From positions 1 through 64,000 of the forward strand of contig NZ_JAENII010000007.1 in assembly GCF_016595525.1 (NCBI RefSeq): DNA of 64,000 nt, written 5' to 3'. Below, piece by piece: positions 61,624-64,000 of the stretch. Both the position numbers and the translations under genes were made by a program. Source of the DNA: Haloferula rosea. GTDB lineage: Bacteria > Verrucomicrobiota > Verrucomicrobiia > Verrucomicrobiales > Akkermansiaceae. Every line of letters starts with the position of its first letter. Positions within the stretch are counted from its first letter, which is position 1. The notes beneath the pieces were generated by a model. That model saw nothing but the letters and a program-made list of their open reading frames with translations. It searched no databases and was not told the origin of the DNA.

Positions 61624-63210
61624 CTAGACCTTGGCAATCGCCTTCTCGGTGGCGGCATCGATGATCGAGAAGCGCTCACGGTGGAGGGCCGGATCCGACC
61701 GGAAGATGAGGCGTCCGGAGTGCTGACGCTCCAGTTCCACAAGGATGCGGCTGTCCTCGGTCTTGAACCGGTTCAAGACATCCGGATTCACCACCACGAT
61801 CAAGTCACCCTCGTTGTTTTCACGCTGCTTGTTGATCACTGCGACCAGCTTCCGCTGGATCTCGACGCTCATGGTCATTGTCGTCTTCACCCGGCCCTTG
61901 CCCTGGCAATACGGGCACGGCTCGAACATGGTGTCGCGCAGACTCTCGTTGAGGCGCTGACGCGTCATCTCCATCAGGCCGATGGACGAGATCTGCAGTA
62001 CTTGCGTCTTCGCCTTGTCGCGGCGAAGGCGTTCCTTCATCGCCTTGTAGACCGTCTGCTGGTCCCGGCGGTGGCGCATGTCGATCAGGTCCACCACGAC
62101 GAGTCCACCGATATTCCGCAAGCGGAGTTGCCGGGCCACCTCTTCGGCGGCTTCGATGTTCGTCTGCAGGATCATCTTATCGACATCCTTCGAGCCCCGG
62201 TTCCGGCCGGTGTTGACGTCGATCGCGATCAGGGCCTCGGTTTCATCGATGACGATGTAGCCGCCGCACTTCAACCAAACCTGGCGGGAGAACGCTTCAT
62301 CGATCTGCTTCTGTAGGTTGAGGCTCTCGAAGATCGGCTTCTGGGTCGGCAGGTGGTGGATGCGCCGTTTGGCCCTGCGTGAAACCTTGCCGGCAACCTC
62401 ACGCACGAACTCCGCGGTCTCGGGACTATCACAAATCACCTGATCCACTTCGTCGGTGAGGAAGTCACGCGCGGTGCGTTCGATCAGGCCGGGCTCGCGG
62501 AAGGCGCAAACCGGGGCGGGGCGGGAGTCACGCTGTTCCTCCACGCCTTCCCATTGCTCGAGGAGCATGGCCAGATCGCGGACGAAGTGACGGGCGCGGG
62601 TTCCTTGGGCGACGGTCCGCATGATGATTCCCATGCCCTCAGGCACGGACAGACGCTGCATGATCTTGCGGAGTCGGGCACGCTCCTTCGGATCGTCGAT
62701 CTTCCGCGAGATACCGAACTGCTCGGTGTAGGGCATCAGCACCAGGTAGCGTCCGGCGAGTGAGATGTTGGTCGTGACCCGTGGCCCCTTGGTGCCGATC
62801 GGCCCCTTCGAAACCTGGATCATGATTTCGGAGCCCACTGGATAGATGCTCGGAATGTCCTTCGAACTGATCTTCTTCTGCTTGCGGGGCTTGTTGCCAC
62901 GCTTGATTTCCTCGATCCCTGAATCGAGGGCTGCCGGGATGGCGTCCCAGAAGTGGAGGAAGGCATTTTTATCCAGGCCGATGTCCACGAACATGGCTTT
63001 CAGGCCCTGCTCGATGTTCTTCACACGACCCTTGAAGATGCCTCCGACAATGTTGTCGTCGCCTTCGCGTTCGACCGTGTATTCCTCGAGGAGACCGTCT
63101 TCGAGCAGGGCGACCCGGCGCTCGAGCTTCTCGACGTTGATGATGAGTGTATTGCCTTCCTTCGGGCTGGGTTTCCCCACTCCTAAGATGCGTTTGATTT
63201 TTTTAATCAT
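61624..63210 (-). CDS. rng: Ribonuclease E/G
   Basis: Endoribonuclease of 528 residues, RNase G-like: no long C-terminal scaffold. An S1 domain (about 50-145, VGGIFKGRVKNIEQGLKAMFVDIGLDKNAFLH) is interrupted by a Lys-rich insert near 90-115 (IKRGNKPRKQKKISSKD). The 5' sensor and DNase-I-like domain carry the catalytic Asp residues in LIAIDVNTGRNRGS and VVDLIDMRHRRDQ. The zinc-link CPYCQGKG (CxxC) follows near 434. It probably starts with a short basic helix (MIKKIKRILG). It follows the PBP2 gene after 21 bases, and the mrdA-rng order is common near rod-shape genes. Role: mRNA turnover and rRNA maturation. Confidence 0.94.
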   Translation of the reverse strand: MIKKIKRILGVGKPSPKEGNTLIINVEKLERRVALLEDGLLEEYTVEREGDDNIVGGIFKGRVKNIEQGLKAMFVDIGLDKNAFLHFWDAIPAALDSGIEEIKRGNKPRKQKKISSKDIPSIYPVGSEIMIQVSKGPIGTKGPRVTTNISLAGRYLVLMPYTEQFGISRKIDDPKERARLRKIMQRLSVPEGMGIIMRTVAQGTRARHFVRDLAMLLEQWEGVEEQRDSRPAPVCAFREPGLIERTARDFLTDEVDQVICDSPETAEFVREVAGKVSRRAKRRIHHLPTQKPIFESLNLQKQIDEAFSRQVWLKCGGYIVIDETEALIAIDVNTGRNRGSKDVDKMILQTNIEAAEEVARQLRLRNIGGLVVVDLIDMRHRRDQQTVYKAMKERLRRDKAKTQVLQISSIGLMEMTRQRLNESLRDTMFEPCPYCQGKGRVKTTMTMSVEIQRKLVAVINKQRENNEGDLIVVVNPDVLNRFKTEDSRILVELERQHSGRLIFRSDPALHRERFSIIDAATEKAIAKV

Positions 63211-63231
63211 GAATTTGGTAAGCTAAGAGGT

Positions 63232-64000
63232 TTATGGGTCCTCGACGGGGATGGCACGTGGAATCACGGATCCTTCCTCATCAATTTCCGGGGTGATGGT
63301 TGGTTCTGGGGTGATGGGGGTCTCGACAGGCATGGTCACGGCGGGTTGCACATTGACCGGGTCACCTGCTTCGTCTCCCGTTTCGCCGACATCCGTGGTC
63401 TCGATTGCTGCGAGGACATCCTCGGGCAGCTCGATTTCTTCGATCGGATCACGATTGCCGTAGAAAGGTTCAAGCGGGGCAAGCGGAAGCCGCATGCCGT
63501 CGTCGCGGGCCAGCAGCCCACGTAGAATCAGATGAACGAGGGGGCCGCACACCTTGCCGCCCGACTTGCCGTTCTGAACGAGGACGACCACGGCATACCG
63601 CGGCTCGTCATAGGGAGCGAAAGCGACCGTCCAGGAATTGTGCGACCGCTTTCCGTCATCCGCGGTCTGGGCGGTTCCGGTCTTCGCCGCGACTTCAACG
63701 TCGGGAATCTTGGCCCGTCCGGCGGTGCCACCGGGTTGGTTCACGGCCATCCACATGCCCTTGCGGATCAGCTCGAGATCGGCCGGCTTCACTCCCTCCT
63801 TGATCAGGTCCACCCGAAGCTTCGGACGATCCTCGACCAGAACGGTGCCGTTCTCCATGACCGCCTTCTTGACGATACGAGGTTGATAGTAGCGACCTCC
63901 ATTGGCAATGCAGGCAACCATCGCGCACAGCTGAAGCGGAGTCGCCAGCGAATCACCCTGACCGATGGACAGCTGCGCGACGTCACCGGGAGTCAGGGAG
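63232..64000 (-). CDS. mrdA: Penicillin-binding protein 2, C-terminal part (truncated by the window edge)
   Basis: Transpeptidase domain C-terminus, 255 residues visible to base 64000, continuing beyond the window. The frame is open above the first in-window Met at 63921. Typical PBP2 features are visible: SLTPGDVAQLSIGQGD (SIGQG), then the third active-site motif KTGTAQ in VAAKTGTAQTADDG, and HNSWTVAFAPYDEPRYAVVVLVQNGKSGG. A Pro/Glu/Thr-rich C-terminal tail (about 70 residues) follows the domain. It makes peptidoglycan cross-links during elongation. The next gene on the strand is RNase E/G. Confidence 0.92.
   Translation of the reverse strand, partial: SLTPGDVAQLSIGQGDSLATPLQLCAMVACIANGGRYYQPRIVKKAVMENGTVLVEDRPKLRVDLIKEGVKPADLELIRKGMWMAVNQPGGTAGRAKIPDVEVAAKTGTAQTADDGKRSHNSWTVAFAPYDEPRYAVVVLVQNGKSGGKVCGPLVHLILRGLLARDDGMRLPLAPLEPFYGNRDPIEEIELPEDVLAAIETTDVGETGDEAGDPVNVQPAVTMPVETPITPEPTITPEIDEEGSVIPRAIPVEDP

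Noticed and set aside
1-64000. CRISPR arrays, integrases, transposases, phage genes and tRNA or rRNA genes
   Set aside because: None was found on either strand. Intergenic gaps are too short and too unlike such elements.

Overview
The window reads as a chromosome segment of a GC-rich, Gram-negative bacterium of the Verrucomicrobiota, probably Verrucomicrobiales. The main evidence is the adjacent DUF1501 and DUF1549/DUF1553 cytochrome-type genes (3981-7130 and 2509-3984), which are hallmarks of the Planctomycetes-Verrucomicrobia group. Supporting evidence is a type II secretion pseudopilin operon, Gld-type ABC membrane proteins, and a MoxR/DUF58/VWA operon. An outer membrane is implied by a secretin, an RND adaptor with its TolC-type partner, and a LolA-like protein. 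No rRNA, tRNA, CRISPR array, phage or insertion sequence was seen. Coding density is very high: the longest gap between genes is about 240 bases, so no stretch over 300 bases lacks a gene.

Layout. 1-7130: the end of an RND permease, then a converging DUF1501/DUF1553 pair. 7329-9107: a prokaryotic pentameric ligand-gated ion channel homologue and a tandem STAS/SEC14-like protein. 9193-11998: a one-span TPR/beta-helix protein and purC. 12014-20016 (minus): purL, then an ABC-2 permease, a GldG-like protein and a DUF4340 protein with no ATPase beside them. 20166-24064: a protein of unknown function, a LolA-like protein, a coiled-coil protein and a carboxynorspermidine synthase-like dehydrogenase. 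24306-32330: type II secretion genes gspG-H-I-J-K-L-M, a GspC/PilP-like gene and gspD, almost all coupled by stop/start overlaps. 32534-39727: a TPR protein, two envelope proteins, then ptsN-like, argS and a CBS-type manganese pyrophosphatase. 39738-50537 (minus): a seven-gene operon of MoxR ATPase, membrane protein, ABC ATPase, ABC permease, DUF58 protein and two VWA proteins. 50749-56164 (minus): a flavin-dependent halogenase-family protein, a LysM protein, and an RND adaptor plus outer-membrane channel. 56197-60112: retropepsin-like protein, inactive transglutaminase-7TM protein, glutamate-ligase-like ATP-grasp and a LolD-type ATPase. 60191-64000: dihydroorotase, ribonuclease E/G and the C-terminus of penicillin-binding protein 2.

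How the genes work together. Housekeeping functions are purine (purC, purL) and pyrimidine (dihydroorotase) synthesis, arginyl-tRNA charging next to a pyrophosphatase, and the cell-shape pair PBP2 and RNase G. The rest is mostly cell envelope. The most unusual items are the channel homologue with half a Cys-loop, the MoxR-ABC-VWA operon, the glutamate-ligase/7TM/retropepsin operon ending in an orphan LolD-type ATPase, and a stand-alone halogenase-family gene with an altered signature motif. All functions are inferred by reading motifs, without database searches.
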